64,000 bases of DNA from Marinobacter halodurans (GCF_004327985.1 NZ_SJDL01000023.1:19463-83462); one strand, 5' to 3'; counted from the stretch's first letter, positions 1 to 13,203 are shown. Numbers and translations: made by a program. The notes: generated from the letters alone by a model not told the origin.

Positions 1-1964
<1,964 letters not shown>

Positions 1965-2078
1965 TGCAACCTCATTCTTCTTGATTCGTGGATGCTGACG
2001 CTTATCTATCGACAGGAGCAGCCTGAGTTTAGTCCCCAGGCATGGGCCCTGCACAGCATCAGCGCAATCGACTTGGGA

Positions 2079-2189
2079 TCAGCGGGCGCCGGGAGGATCC
2101 GGGAAATAGGGAAGGCGGCCGGGACGCAGGGGGATGAAGGCGTCCGGCTCGGCATGGGTCATGATCGATGTACGGGGCGGTTCGGACAT
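2079..2189 (-). CDS. possible 36-residue small ORF upstream of mrpA
   Basis: A 36-codon frame begins at an ATG at 2189 preceded by GGAG at good spacing and ends 114 bases before the mrpA start. The product is Pro/Arg-rich (it contains FIPLRPGRLPYFPDPP) with no recognisable domain or signal peptide. It could be a small protein, a leader peptide of the mrp operon, or chance. The only support is the ribosome-binding site and its position. Confidence 0.25.
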   Translation of the reverse strand: MSEPPRTSIMTHAEPDAFIPLRPGRLPYFPDPPGAR

Positions 2190-2499
2190 GAATGCTCCGT
2201 TTAGGCGGGTCCACTCATTCGGGCCCGTCCTGGTTAATCTTGAGCAATGATGATACGTGGCGTACCGGGCAGGTCAAGCGATTACGGTCGTTATCCGCAG
2301 CTTACAGAGGTTTCATTGGCCAGTATCGCCCAGGGCAGCTTCAATGGAAAACAGGAGCGACGGTGAATCCAGACGCGGTTCGTGACCGTAGTTCCGGGTG
2401 GATCATGCCGTGGGGTTACGTGGTCCCGGCATATCTGCCGAGGCTGGCGATGCCAGCCAGATGCGACCGACATTATTAGCCGCCAAGTAAGGAGGCCCT
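2190..2499. other. intergenic region with no gene seen
   Basis: No convincing coding frame, RNA gene or repeat is visible. It must hold the promoter of the EF-hand gene; a strong AAGGAGG ribosome-binding site lies at about 2489-2495, just before that start. Confidence 0.5.
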
Positions 2500-2874
2500 A
2501 TGAAAATCAGGACGATAACGATTGCTTTAGCAACATCAGCTGTGCTTGCAGCGCCCGCGGTCTGGGCCGGCAGTATGAGCCAGGAAGGCTCCAGCCACGC
2601 GGATCGCAAGGAGTCGGGCATGGCCCATGGCAAGGGTAAGGCCATGCAGACCATGCACGAGGATTTTGACGCCCTGGATGCCAACAGCGATGGCGTGATC
2701 AGCGAAGACGAGCTGAACGTATACGGCAACACCGCTGCCGGCACGGGGGACAGTGAGGCCGAGCGCAACCGCATGATGCTCAAGGCCCGCGATCGCAATC
2801 AGGACGGCAAGATCACCCGGGGAGAATTCCAGAAGGGTGCCGACGCCGAGAAACCCTCAGACATGCAGCAGTAA
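2500..2874 (+). CDS. secreted EF-hand calcium-binding protein
   Basis: A 124-residue exported protein. Residues 1-23 form a Sec signal peptide with a probable cleavage after VWA. Two canonical EF-hand loops follow: residues 60-71 (DANSDGVISEDE) and 98-109 (DRNQDGKITRGE), both with Asp/Asn at calcium positions 1, 3 and 5 and Glu at 12. The protein is therefore expected to bind Ca2+ in the periplasm or outside the cell. The start is fixed by a strong AAGGAGG site. It appears monocistronic, with an intrinsic terminator downstream at 2907. Its specific role is unknown. Confidence 0.85.
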   Translation: MKIRTITIALATSAVLAAPAVWAGSMSQEGSSHADRKESGMAHGKGKAMQTMHEDFDALDANSDGVISEDELNVYGNTAAGTGDSEAERNRMMLKARDRNQDGKITRGEFQKGADAEKPSDMQQ

Positions 2875-2906
2875 CCTGTCTGATTCCTATCAGGTTCCGA
2901 CGATTG

Positions 2907-2932
2907 AGCCCGGCCATCGGCCGGGCTTTTTC
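2907..2932 (+). terminator. intrinsic terminator after the EF-hand gene
   Basis: The arms AGCCCGGC and GCCGGGCT form a perfect 8-bp stem with a 5-nt loop, followed by a T run. It lies between the convergent EF-hand and enoyl-CoA hydratase genes. Confidence 0.8.
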
Positions 2933-2951
2933 TGGGCCCCTCGTCCGGGGC

Positions 2952-3764
2952 TCAGAAGACCCGCCGATCGGCGTATTCCCTGTCGGGCTGCCCACTGTTG
3001 CGGGCAATCGCGGTGCGCTGGTTGGCGCGGGCGATGATCTTCTTCTGCAGGCGGGTTTCCCAGTCCAGGCTGGTCTTGTCGTCGGCCTGCCAGGCCCGGT
3101 TGAACAGCAGCTTGGCCGCCGCTACGGCATCCGGGGACTGCTGGGCCAGGGTTTCGGCGAAGGTGTAGGCCTCGGCCACCGGATCGTCGCAAACCCGGGT
3201 GACCAGGCCCATGGCTTTCGCTTCGTTGCCGTCGAACCGGCGTGCCGTCATGGTCAGTTCCTTGGCCAGGTCGATGGGAATCAGCTCGGGCAGGGTCACG
3301 GTCAGGCTCATATCCGGAATCAGCCCCCACTTGGCCTCCATGATGGAAAACTCGCAGTCCGGCGTGGTGTAGCGGAAATCCGCGCCGAGGGCGATCTGGA
3401 AGCCACCACCGAAACAGTAGCCGTGGGTCGCGGCGATGACGGGCGCCGGCACTTCCCGCCAGAGATAGCCCACGTCCTGGGCCAGGTTGCTGATCCGGCG
3501 CCCCGGCTTGACCAGCAGTTTGAGGAAGTTGACCGGTTTCCTGCTGACCCCTTTGACGTCCAGGCCGGAGCAGAAAGCCTCGCCATTGCCCTTGAGAACG
3601 ATCGCGCGCACCTGCCGCTCCTTGCGGAGCCTGCGTGCGGTGGCCGCAATGGCCTCAAACATGGGCATGTCCAGACCGTTGTACTTGTCCGGCCGGTTCA
3701 GGGTCACGGTGGCGATCCCCCGGTCGATGTCGAGCAGGACCCGATCTGATTGATTATTGGCCAT
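2952..3764 (-). CDS. enoyl-CoA hydratase/isomerase (crotonase) family protein
   Basis: About 270 residues from ATG 3764; a GTG at 3773 would add three residues, and neither start has a strong ribosome-binding site. The crotonase fold is clear: an N-terminal VLLDIDRGIATVTLNRPDK segment, GEAFCSGLDVKG for the first oxyanion-hole strand, and HGYCFGGGFQIALGADFRY for the second. The catalytic Glu region is represented by EAKWGLIPDMS. These enzymes hydrate or isomerise acyl-CoA thioesters, usually in beta-oxidation. Divergent transcription from fadH, which starts 87 bp away, fits a fatty-acid role. The exact substrate cannot be read from the sequence. Confidence 0.88.
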   Translation of the reverse strand: MANNQSDRVLLDIDRGIATVTLNRPDKYNGLDMPMFEAIAATARRLRKERQVRAIVLKGNGEAFCSGLDVKGVSRKPVNFLKLLVKPGRRISNLAQDVGYLWREVPAPVIAATHGYCFGGGFQIALGADFRYTTPDCEFSIMEAKWGLIPDMSLTVTLPELIPIDLAKELTMTARRFDGNEAKAMGLVTRVCDDPVAEAYTFAETLAQQSPDAVAAAKLLFNRAWQADDKTSLDWETRLQKKIIARANQRTAIARNSGQPDREYADRRVF

Positions 3765-3826
3765 AAATACCACGCTTATTATCCATTAGTCGTAGACGGG
3801 CATGCTACCATGTCGGCTCCTGATGA

Positions 3827-5905
<2,079 letters not shown>

Positions 5906-6089
5906 TCAGCTTAATTCGCTGATCTATTAAGCGCCTGAACGCTTCGATGCCGCAACCTCACACAATCAGGAAAGCGAAGAGCCGGGCGTCCGGTACCATG
6001 GCGATCCTGTCACGCCCCTGTATCCGTTGCCTCATCGGGAGCGCCGATTATCGCCAGCCGCGGAGCGTTTCGTGGATTTCCCCGCGGGC

Positions 6090-7076
6090 TCAACGGCCCA
6101 GGCGTGAACGGTAGGCGTTGGGGGAGAGTCCCGTGCTGTCCTTGAACAGGCGGGAGAAGGAACTGACATCTTCGTAGCCCACCGCCTGGGTAATCTGTTC
6201 CACCGACCGTGCCGTGGTCTCCAGCAGATGGCGGGCGGATTCGATGCGCAGCAATTGCAGGTAGCGATGAGGCGTCTCCCCCGTTGCCGCCTTGAAACGG
6301 CGCAACAGGGAGCGCGAACTCAGGCCGGACTGGCGCGCCATGTCATCCATGCTCAGGGGATGGGTGAAGCGGGCATCCAGCCAGTCCTGCAGGGCCAGGA
6401 TGGTGTCGTCCTGGTGGTAACGCCGGGTCTGCAGGGCGGCGTAGGGGGCCTGGCTGCGACGGCCCGCATCCACCACAAACGCCTTCGCCAGTTCCCGGGC
6501 CACCTGGGCGCCGGCGTAGCGTTCGATCAGCAGGATTCCCAGATCCCACCAGGCGGTGCCGCCGCCGGCACAGGCAATCGGGCCGTCCACCGTCACCAGT
6601 TGTTCCGGGACGCAGTCCACGTTCGGGTAACGCTGGCGGAACAGTGGGCTGAACCCCCAGTGGGTGGTGGCCTTGCGACCGTCCAGCAAACCGGCTTCGG
6701 CCAACAGGAAGGCGCCGGTGCAATTGCTGGCGATGGATTTGCCGCTGTCCGCCTGCTGTCGCAACCAGTCCAGCAGGAGGGAGGCCTGATCCAGCGTTTC
6801 CTCGATCGGGCCGCCGATGGTCGGGACCAGGATCAGGTCGCCGGGATCGCTGTCGGCGAGGCTGCCGTGGGCGAGCAGGGCGATACCGTTAAGGCACTGG
6901 CAGGGCCCGCCGTCGGCGGTCAGGAGTTGGACTTCAAAGCGGCGTTCCGGTCGTTCCCCCTGGATGCGGGCCCAGGTGACACCGGCCAGCTGGAACAGGT
7001 CAATCATGCCGGTGATCGTACTGGCAAGCGCGCCGGGAAAGCCGAGAATCGATACTTTCTGCATAACAGGAGCCAT
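6090..7076 (-). CDS. GlxA-family transcriptional regulator (DJ-1/PfpI + AraC HTH)
   Basis: A 328-residue regulator. Residues about 7-190 are a DJ-1/PfpI-like domain (ILVPTIGGPIEE, with SNCTGAFLLAEAG carrying the nucleophile-position Cys), and about 225-325 are two AraC helix-turn-helix motifs (LSMDDMARQSGLSSRSLLRRF and VGYEDVSSFSRLFKDSTG). It is transcribed away from the adjacent acyl-CoA dehydrogenase, so it probably controls that gene and perhaps itself. No good ribosome-binding site precedes the ATG at 7076; a second ATG at 7064 is possible. The effector is unknown. Confidence 0.9.
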   Translation of the reverse strand: MAPVMQKVSILGFPGALASTITGMIDLFQLAGVTWARIQGERPERRFEVQLLTADGGPCQCLNGIALLAHGSLADSDPGDLILVPTIGGPIEETLDQASLLLDWLRQQADSGKSIASNCTGAFLLAEAGLLDGRKATTHWGFSPLFRQRYPNVDCVPEQLVTVDGPIACAGGGTAWWDLGILLIERYAGAQVARELAKAFVVDAGRRSQAPYAALQTRRYHQDDTILALQDWLDARFTHPLSMDDMARQSGLSSRSLLRRFKAATGETPHRYLQLLRIESARHLLETTARSVEQITQAVGYEDVSSFSRLFKDSTGLSPNAYRSRLGR

Positions 7077-7091
7077 TGGCGATTTTCGCCA
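7077..7091. promoter_or_regulatory. small palindrome, candidate operator
   Basis: TGGCGA-TTT-TCGCCA is a perfect 6-bp inverted repeat immediately upstream of the GlxA-type regulator and inside the divergent intergenic region shared with the acyl-CoA dehydrogenase. Its position suggests a regulator site, but short palindromes also arise by chance. Confidence 0.35.
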
Positions 7092-7127
7092 GGATTGTGT
7101 CAGAAATGACGGTTTTCACCAATGCCG

Positions 7128-7140
7128 GGGTGTGACACCC
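7128..7140. promoter_or_regulatory. GGGTGT-G-ACACCC palindrome, candidate operator
   Basis: A perfect 13-nt palindrome 35-47 bp upstream of the acyl-CoA dehydrogenase start, within the regulator/dehydrogenase divergent region. It could be a binding site for the adjacent GlxA-type regulator, or a TetR-type site, since regulators of acyl-CoA dehydrogenases often use compact palindromes. No binding evidence is available. Confidence 0.35.
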
Positions 7141-7174
7141 TTTCCGCTATTTCCCAACAAAGGCAATAACGACC

Positions 7175-8980
7175 ATGACCGATACGCTGATCAACCGACG
7201 CGATCTTGATTTCCTGTTGTACGACGTGATGGATACCGCGTCCCTCAGCGAGCGGGACCGTTTCAGCGAACACTCCCGCGAGACCTTCGATGCCGTGATC
7301 GAGACGGCCGACCGCATGGCCCGGGAAAAATTTGCGCCCCACAACAGCGAGGCGGACAAGCAGGAACCGCGGTTTGTGAACGGTCAGGTGGAGATGTTGC
7401 CGGAGGTGAAAGAGGCTTTTAAGGCCTATGCCGAGGCGGGGTTTATCGCCGGGCGCTTCGATTACGAGCTGGGCGGTATGCAATTGCCCGAGTCCGTGAT
7501 CGCGGCCTGCAACGGTTTCTTTACCGCGGCCAACCCGGGTACCGCGGGCTATCCCTTCCTGACCACGGCAGCCGCCGACCTGATTAAGGTGTTCGGTTCC
7601 GATGAACAGAAAGCCAAATACCTGCCGCCGATGCTGGATGGCCGCTATACCGGCACCATGGCCCTGACCGAGCCCCACGCCGGGTCTTCCCTGAGCGATA
7701 TCCGTACCAGCGCCTCCCCCACGGACGACGGGCATTACCTGATCAAGGGGGCGAAGATCTATATCTCCGGTGGTGAGCAGTCCATTAGCGACAACATCGT
7801 TCATCTGGTGCTGGCCAGGATCAAGGGCGCGCCTCCCGGCGTGAAGGGTATCTCCCTGTTCATCGTGCCCAAGTTCCTGACCGACGATCGGGGCGGGGTG
7901 ACCGGCCGTAACGGCGTCGCCCTGGCCGGTCTGATCCACAAGCTGGGCTATCGGGGCACTACGTCGACGGCGCTCAGTTTTGGCGATGACGCCCCGTGCC
8001 ACGGCTATCTGGTGGGCGAGCCGCACCAGGGGCTGAAATACATGTTCCAGATGATGAATGAAGCCCGCCTGGGCGTGGGCTTCGGGGCGGCGGTGATCGG
8101 CTATCGCGGCTACCTGCACAGTCTGGAATACGCGAAGGAGCGTCTGCAGGGGCGCAAGCCGTCGGAGTCCGATCCCACCAAACCGCCGGTACCGATCATC
8201 GAGCACGCCGATGTGCGTCGTATGCTGCTGGCCCAGAAGGCCTACGTCGAGGGTGGGCTGGCCCTGTGCCTGTACGGCGCGCGGCTGGTGGACGACCAGA
8301 ACTCCCATCCGGACGCCACGATCCGTGAGGAAGCCGGTAAACTGCTCGACCTGCTGACACCGATCATGAAGGCCTGGCCGTCGGAGTACGGGACCAGGGC
8401 CAACGACCTGGCGATCCAGGTCTACGGCGGCGCCGGCTATACCCGGGAGTATCCGGTGGAGCAGTGCTGGCGCGACAATCGCCTCAATCCGATCCATGAG
8501 GGCACCAACGGCATCCAGGCGCTGGATCTGTTGGGCCGCAAGGTCTGGCAGGACCGCAGCCATGGCCTGCAACTGCTGATGCAGCGCATGCAGGTGGACC
8601 TGGAAGCGGCGACCACGTCACGCTGCCAGCAATGGGCGCTGTCCCTGAGTGAGACCCTGCAGCGGGCCGTGAAGGTGACCCAGGATCTGGGCGCGGCGTT
8701 GCAGAAAGAGAGTCCGGACCGTGTGCTGGCCAATGCGTCCTGCTACCTGCACCTGTTCGGGCACATCTGTGTGGCCTGGATGTGGTTGCGTCAGGCGAAT
8801 CAGGCTGAAATACTGCTGGCGGATGCCGGCTATGCCGAAGCCGAGCGCAACTTCCTGGAGGGGAAGCTGCAGGCCGCCCGGTATTTCTTCCATTGGGAGC
8901 TGCCAACCGTCGCACAGGATATCGTGCTGCTCCAGAACCGGGACGACACCTGCCTGGAGATGCGGGCGGAGTGGTTCTGA
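7175..8980 (+). CDS. acyl-CoA dehydrogenase, long form with C-terminal extension
   Basis: A 601-residue FAD-dependent acyl-CoA dehydrogenase of the roughly 600-residue subfamily that includes DmdC and FadE5-like enzymes. Motifs in order: the middle-domain flavin segment MALTEPHAGSSLSDIRT (about 165), the beta-barrel IKGAKIYISGGEQ, QVYGGAGYTREYPVEQ (about 415), and HEGTNGIQALDLLGRKVW (about 440), whose Glu is the probable catalytic base. A domain of about 110 residues follows, as is usual in this subfamily. It introduces a C2-C3 double bond in an acyl-CoA. The divergent GlxA-type regulator and nearby palindromes suggest substrate-responsive control. Chain-length preference is not readable. Confidence 0.92.
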   Translation: MTDTLINRRDLDFLLYDVMDTASLSERDRFSEHSRETFDAVIETADRMAREKFAPHNSEADKQEPRFVNGQVEMLPEVKEAFKAYAEAGFIAGRFDYELGGMQLPESVIAACNGFFTAANPGTAGYPFLTTAAADLIKVFGSDEQKAKYLPPMLDGRYTGTMALTEPHAGSSLSDIRTSASPTDDGHYLIKGAKIYISGGEQSISDNIVHLVLARIKGAPPGVKGISLFIVPKFLTDDRGGVTGRNGVALAGLIHKLGYRGTTSTALSFGDDAPCHGYLVGEPHQGLKYMFQMMNEARLGVGFGAAVIGYRGYLHSLEYAKERLQGRKPSESDPTKPPVPIIEHADVRRMLLAQKAYVEGGLALCLYGARLVDDQNSHPDATIREEAGKLLDLLTPIMKAWPSEYGTRANDLAIQVYGGAGYTREYPVEQCWRDNRLNPIHEGTNGIQALDLLGRKVWQDRSHGLQLLMQRMQVDLEAATTSRCQQWALSLSETLQRAVKVTQDLGAALQKESPDRVLANASCYLHLFGHICVAWMWLRQANQAEILLADAGYAEAERNFLEGKLQAARYFFHWELPTVAQDIVLLQNRDDTCLEMRAEWF

Positions 8981-9039
8981 TACGGCGGTTGCAAACGACC
9001 GCCCGGCTCTGGTTGGCTAAAATCCGCATCCTGGACCAG

Positions 9040-9071
9040 ACTGAAAGATGTCCATTTGGACATCTTTCAGT
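9040..9071. repeat. perfect 15-bp inverted repeat upstream of rof
   Basis: The arms ACTGAAAGATGTCCA and TGGACATCTTTCAGT are exact reverse complements separated by TT, making a near-ideal hairpin 36 bp before the rof start and 59 bp after the acyl-CoA dehydrogenase stop. No T run follows on the + strand, so it is not a standard terminator. It may be an operator, an RNA stability element or a leader structure of rof. Confidence 0.75.
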
Positions 9072-9106
9072 GCGTTTCCGAGTCCTGGTCTGGATGAGAA
9101 TGCTCC

Positions 9107-9349
9107 ATGAGCCACGCCTATAAACCGATTGACTGCGCCTTCCATGATGCCCTGCTGGAGGCGGCCACCCTGCGCCGCCTGGTTGAGATCGTGTTCCGGA
9201 ACGAAGCCGGCGAGGTACAGACCTTCCACGATCGCATTCGCGATGTGTTCACGCGGGCCGGCGAGGAGTTCCTGGTCCTCGAACGGGGGCAGATGATCCG
9301 GTTAGACCACCTGCTGCTGGTGGACGGCCGCCCTGCAAACCGGGCGTAA
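9107..9349 (+). CDS. rof: Rho-binding antiterminator (Rof/YaeO family)
   Basis: An 80-residue protein with the Rof layout: a short N-terminal segment YKPIDCAFHDALLEAA, a central strand region and a C-terminal EEFLVLERGQMIRLDHLL segment, close in length and order to E. coli YaeO (84 aa). That protein binds Rho's RNA-binding domain and reduces Rho-dependent termination. The ribosome-binding site is weak. The gene follows a large perfect hairpin at 9040, which may regulate it. Confidence 0.8.
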   Translation: MSHAYKPIDCAFHDALLEAATLRRLVEIVFRNEAGEVQTFHDRIRDVFTRAGEEFLVLERGQMIRLDHLLLVDGRPANRA

Positions 9350-9511
9350 AACCCCGCCTGTTTTTTTGGAAATCCCACCCTGTTTCCTGCCCTGGACGGT
9401 GCTGCATTATCTGGCCCTAAGGCGCCCTAACTTTTTGTCATAGTTAAAAAAAGCGTAATCGTCCGGTTATTGTGCTGACGTGCCGCAGGCCCCTACACTG
9501 CCCGGGCAGTT

Positions 9512-9523
9512 AAACGATCGTTT
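9512..9523. repeat. short perfect palindrome AAACGATCGTTT
   Basis: A self-complementary 12-mer 32 bp upstream of the small lipoprotein start. It could be a regulator site or chance. Confidence 0.25.
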
Positions 9524-9554
9524 GGAATCCAAATCCTTGCTGAGGGAAAGCAAT

Positions 9555-9872
9555 ATGAAGAAGCTGATCGCAGGTACATTTGCCGTCATCATGGGTCTGA
9601 CGCTGGCCGGCTGTAGTGACGACGACTCGACCGCGGAGAACATGCAGGACTCCGCAGAGCAGGCTGCCGATAACGCCGGCGATATGATGGAGGATGCGGG
9701 CGATTCCGCGGAAGAGACCTATGAGAATGCCACAGGCCAGTCTGACAGCGCCTGGGAGGACACCAAGGAAGGCGCCGAAGAAGCCGGTGAAGCCGTAGAG
9801 GATGCGGCCAAAGACAGCGCGGATGCGGTCAAGGAAGGCTACGAGGAGAGCAAGGACGCGGTCAGCAACTGA
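9555..9872 (+). CDS. small acidic, low-complexity lipoprotein
   Basis: A 105-residue protein. Residues 1-20 form a lipoprotein signal with lipobox LTLAGC (Cys20), followed by a highly charged, Glu/Asp/Ala-rich segment with irregular repeats of the type EDAGDSAEE. Asp residues directly after the Cys do not by themselves decide inner-membrane retention. The chosen ATG at 9555 has GAGGG upstream; an in-frame upstream extension would bury the signal peptide. The composition resembles small osmotic-stress or envelope lipoproteins, but no family assignment is possible. Confidence 0.75.
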   Translation: MKKLIAGTFAVIMGLTLAGCSDDDSTAENMQDSAEQAADNAGDMMEDAGDSAEETYENATGQSDSAWEDTKEGAEEAGEAVEDAAKDSADAVKEGYEESKDAVSN

Positions 9873-9944
9873 TACCGGTGGTCTGGCCTTGCGGGATGGT
9901 CTCCCCGGTGCTTTGATGGCAGCAATGCCAAACGGAGATGCACC

Positions 9945-10469
9945 ATGGCGACCATCCCGGCTGTTTTCCGCAGGCTTTCATTCCACAGTGATGGCCTGCG
10001 ACCGATCCTCCTGGCAATAGTCCTTCCCATCCTGGCGGGTTGCTCGCTGCAGCCCCTGCCTCCCATGGCTCTGGACAACGGTGCCCAACCCCTGCCAGAT
10101 GACGTGCGGACCTTCGCCACCGAAACCCGCCCGGCCCCGGGTCGCAGTCGGCTCCTGGACCGTGTGGCGCAGGAGGCCATCCGACAGATGCAGGCCCTTG
10201 GGTATCGGCAGGCCGACAAGGCCCCCGACCTGCGCATCGGTATCCGCATTGATCGTACCGACGCCATCATACCGGTGATGGATACCGTCGAATCCGGTCG
10301 CCTTACGCTGGTGCTCTACCATGGCGATGATGTCTTGCGTACCGGCCGTTCCCCCAACCTCAACAGTATTGACCTGGATTTCATGACCCGCGACGAGATC
10401 GCCGAACGCGTGCGTCTGTTCCTGGATGGGATACAATTTGTTGCACCGGCTCCGGCAAAAAGCAACTAA
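9945..10469 (+). CDS. DUF4136-like lipoprotein
   Basis: A 174-residue protein with an unusually long N-terminus before the lipobox ILAGC (about residue 33), so an internal start is possible. The mature part has the pattern of small envelope lipoproteins of the DUF4136 type: a TFATETRP strand, a helix containing AIRQMQALGYRQADKAPDLRIGI, and a C-terminal EIAERVRLFLDGI helix. Function is unknown. It follows the previous lipoprotein by 72 bp and may be co-transcribed. Confidence 0.6.
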   Translation: MATIPAVFRRLSFHSDGLRPILLAIVLPILAGCSLQPLPPMALDNGAQPLPDDVRTFATETRPAPGRSRLLDRVAQEAIRQMQALGYRQADKAPDLRIGIRIDRTDAIIPVMDTVESGRLTLVLYHGDDVLRTGRSPNLNSIDLDFMTRDEIAERVRLFLDGIQFVAPAPAKSN

Positions 10470-10577
10470 AGTACAAGTGACCTCAGACGTCGTGTTGTTA
10501 GGCTGGAGACGTCGTCAAAAATAATAAACAGGGTCGCGACGTGAGCGCGATTCATCGTATTCAGAGGCTGGAGTTCA

Positions 10578-12209
10578 ATGAAACTGATTGGTCGTCCGGC
10601 GGTGGTTATCGCACTGCTTGCTGTTATGGCGCTGGCGGTTGCCGGCTATTTTGCGGGGCTTGATCCGACGGCGCTGATCATCGGCCTGATATTGGGGCTG
10701 GCGGTGGCCACGTTGGTCATTGTGGTGCGGGTGCTTTACCCGATCGAGCAGGGGCTTGTGAGCCTGGAAGCGGGGGAGGAGCCCGGACCGCAGAATCCGG
10801 TGGTGAGATTCTGCCCTTCGCTGGCCGGCCGGGGCGGTGGCGGCGACCTGATCCGCTCGCTGACGGCCGGTGCCGATGCCAATGCCATATCCGCCGCTGA
10901 AGTGTCCTATGCGGCCGATCACTTGAAAACCCGCCTGGACCGGCAGGTGGAAGAAACGGGCCAGATGGCGGATTACGCCGGCCAGATCACGGCGACCGTC
11001 AAGCAATCCGCCGAGCAGGCGTCCCAGGCCGCCGGCATGTCCCGGCATGCCAGCGAGCTGAGTGCCAGTGGCCGGGAGGCGTTGTCCGGTGCCATTGAGG
11101 AAGTGCGCCGGGTGCACGAGCAGTCAGCCGAGACCCTGCGCCATATCCAGGAACTGAACGACAAGTCGGAAAAGATCCAGGGCGTGACCAGCGTTATCCA
11201 GGGCATCGCCGAACAGACCAACCTGCTGGCCCTGAACGCCGCCATTGAAGCCGCTCGCGCCGGCGACCAGGGGCGTGGGTTTGCCGTGGTCGCCGACGAA
11301 GTCAGGCAGTTGGCCGGCCGGACCTCCCAGGCGACCGATGAAGTTGCCGAGACGTTGCAGGCGATCCGTGCCGATACCGGTGTCATCGTGCAGCAGATCG
11401 AGAACCTGGCACGAAGTATCGAGAACGGTCTGGAATCGGTTGAGAACGTCGGCGAAAGGCTCAATGAAATTCGGGCGCAGACCGAGCAGGTGGAGCAGCA
11501 GGTTGCCGGTATCGCCGAGGGCGACCAGCATAACGAAGAAAGCCTGCAGCATATGTTCCAGGCGATCGAGACGCTCCGGGACGAGATGACCGAGAGCGAT
11601 ACGGCGGTCCAGGGGCTGGCCCAGCAGGCGGCGCGGCTGATGGAGATTGCCGAGAATGCCAACGCCGCTTTTGCCCTGCACAGCGATGAAAGCTACCACC
11701 GCCAGTTCTACGAAAAGGCCCGGGAAGGAGCGGACCGCATCGGCACGCTGTTCGAGCAGGCATTGAAGGACGGCTCGCTCACCGAGGCGCAGTTATTCGA
11801 TAGCCGGCGTGAGAAGATTCCAAACACCACGCCCCAGAAGTACCACAGTGGCTTCGACCGCTTCACGGATCGCCACCTGCACGCCATCCAGGAGCCGGTC
11901 AGGGATGCCCACCAGGCGGTGGTCTTTGCCATAGCCACGGCACCGGACGGCTACGTCCCCACCCACAACCGCGATTTCGCCCACGAACCGACCGGCGACC
12001 CCAAGGTCGACCTGGTGAAGAGCCGCAGCAAACGCCTGTTCAACGACCGGACCGGCGCCCGCTGTGGCAGCCATACCCAGGACATGCTGTTGCAGACTTA
12101 TCGCCGCGATACCGGAGAGATCATGCACGACCTCTCCGTCCCCATCTACGTCAATGGTCGCCACTGGGGCGGGTTCCGGCTGGGTTACCGGCCGAGGGAG
12201 CAGGCCTAA
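10578..12209 (+). CDS. methyl-accepting chemotaxis protein with C-terminal cytoplasmic sensor domain
   Basis: A 543-residue chemoreceptor. Two hydrophobic helices (about 7-27 and 33-55) are separated by only a few residues, so there is no periplasmic ligand domain. A long coiled coil follows, with the conserved hairpin tip around residues 200-245 ([21 protein letters not shown] and [13 protein letters not shown]). The C-terminal 140 residues (from about 400) form a separate domain ending in [11 protein letters not shown] with the motifs [10 protein letters not shown] and [11 protein letters not shown], a PAS/Cache-like domain seen on other proteobacterial receptors. It probably senses a cytoplasmic or redox signal and acts through CheA/CheW. 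GGAG precedes the ATG. The stop overlaps the convergent argP stop by 4 bp. Confidence 0.92.
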   Translation: MKLIGRPAVVIALLAVMALAVAGYFAGLDPTALIIGLILGLAVATLVIVVRVLYPIEQGLVSLEAGEEPGPQNPVVRFCPSLAGRGGGGDLIRSLTAGADANAISAAEVSYAADHLKTRLDRQVEETGQMADYAGQITATVKQSAEQASQAAGMSRHASELSASGREALSGAIEEVRRVHEQSAETLRHIQELNDKSEKIQGVTSVIQGIAEQTNLLALNAAIEAARAGDQGRGFAVVADEVRQLAGRTSQATDEVAETLQAIRADTGVIVQQIENLARSIENGLESVENVGERLNEIRAQTEQVEQQVAGIAEGDQHNEESLQHMFQAIETLRDEMTESDTAVQGLAQQAARLMEIAENANAAFALHSDESYHRQFYEKAREGADRIGTLFEQALKDGSLTEAQLFDSRREKIPNTTPQKYHSGFDRFTDRHLHAIQEPVRDAHQAVVFAIATAPDGYVPTHNRDFAHEPTGDPKVDLVKSRSKRLFNDRTGARCGSHTQDMLLQTYRRDTGEIMHDLSVPIYVNGRHWGGFRLGYRPREQA

Positions 12210-13114
12210 CGAGCGTTGCCGGGCTGCAACAGTCGCTGCGCGGCCGTTTCGATACGCCGGGTCAGGCGCTCCATGAAGTCGCCGCCGTGGCGCCAGTAGT
12301 GCCAGTAGAGCGGGACCGTCACCGTGGTGCCCGGAGACAGGTCCACGAGCACGCCATCGGGGACCGTCAGTGTGGTCTCGTGGTTGCCCATCATGTTGTC
12401 GGGAATCATGCCGTAGCCCATGCCCGCCATCGCCAGGCGAATGAACCCTTCCGATGAGGGGCACAGGTGATACGGGAAACGGCCGTGATACCCGCACTGG
12501 GCCAGGAACCGGTGCTGGAGCTGGTCGTGGGGGCCGAACACGATGGCCGGCGCTTCCTGGAACGCCGCCGGTGTCAGCCCTTCCGGGAAGTACCGCCGGA
12601 CATAATCGTCCCTCGCCCAGGCCCGGTAGGGCACTTCACCCAGCGCAATGCAGCGGCCGCCGGCCACGGGCTGGTCGCTGCTGCACAGGCAGGCGGCCAC
12701 ATCGCCTTCGCGCATCCGGCGCAGGCCCACATCCTGGTCTTCCACCACCATGTCCAGCAGCAGGCCCTCCTCCTGGCAGAAGGCTCCGACGGCGTCGCCC
12801 CACCAGGTGGCCAGGCTGTCGGCATTCAGGGCAATGCGCAGGCGGGTGCGATCCTCCGACAGCGCCGGAATCTGGCGGCGCAGGTCCCGTTCGAGCAGTT
12901 GCACCTGCTGGGCATGGTTGAGCAGCCGCCGCCCGGCGGGCGTGGCCTGCAAATGCGGATGGCGTGTCAACACCGGCTGTCCGAGCCGGGATTCCAGCAG
13001 CTTGATGCGCTGGGACACCGCCGATTGGGACAGCCCCAGGGCAATGCCGGCCCGTTCGAAGCCGCCGGTTTCCACCACGGTGATCAGTGCTTCCAGGAGT
13101 TTGTAATCAAGCAT
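12206..13114 (-). CDS. argP: LysR-family regulator ArgP (IciA)
   Basis: A 302-residue LysR-type regulator. The winged HTH is at residues 1-60 ([27 protein letters not shown]) and an effector-binding domain follows. It is divergent from the LysE-type exporter at 13204, the same arrangement as argP-argO in E. coli, where ArgP activates argO in response to arginine and is antagonised by lysine. The AT-rich 89-bp intergenic region is the expected ArgP binding and promoter site. Confidence 0.9.
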   Translation of the reverse strand: MLDYKLLEALITVVETGGFERAGIALGLSQSAVSQRIKLLESRLGQPVLTRHPHLQATPAGRRLLNHAQQVQLLERDLRRQIPALSEDRTRLRIALNADSLATWWGDAVGAFCQEEGLLLDMVVEDQDVGLRRMREGDVAACLCSSDQPVAGGRCIALGEVPYRAWARDDYVRRYFPEGLTPAAFQEAPAIVFGPHDQLQHRFLAQCGYHGRFPYHLCPSSEGFIRLAMAGMGYGMIPDNMMGNHETTLTVPDGVLVDLSPGTTVTVPLYWHYWRHGGDFMERLTRRIETAAQRLLQPGNAR

Positions 13115-13203
13115 AAGAAAAAATGATGCAGTATTAGCAATATGATTTTTTAGTATAGAGGGATTCGATTAGCCTTGCTCTGGAATCTGATGGAGAGACG
13201 TCA
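13115..13203. promoter_or_regulatory. argP/argO divergent control region
   Basis: This 89-bp spacer is distinctly AT-rich (ATATGATTTTTTAGTATAG lies in its centre) and contains several T-N11-A matches of the LysR type. A TAGTAT/TATAGA -10-like element for argO lies near 13153-13161. Exact boxes cannot be fixed by eye. Confidence 0.45.

Noticed and set aside
5909..5932. GCTTAAT/ATTAAGC inverted repeat after fadH
   Set aside because: Seven-bp arms with a 10-nt gap and no T run; too weak to call a terminator.
7100..8572. 490-residue open frame on the - strand
   Set aside because: Antisense to the acyl-CoA dehydrogenase, which has intact family motifs.
10487..10516. Repeated AGACGTCGT upstream of the chemoreceptor gene
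   Set aside because: Two 9-nt copies close together are within chance in GC-rich DNA; no regulator suggests itself.
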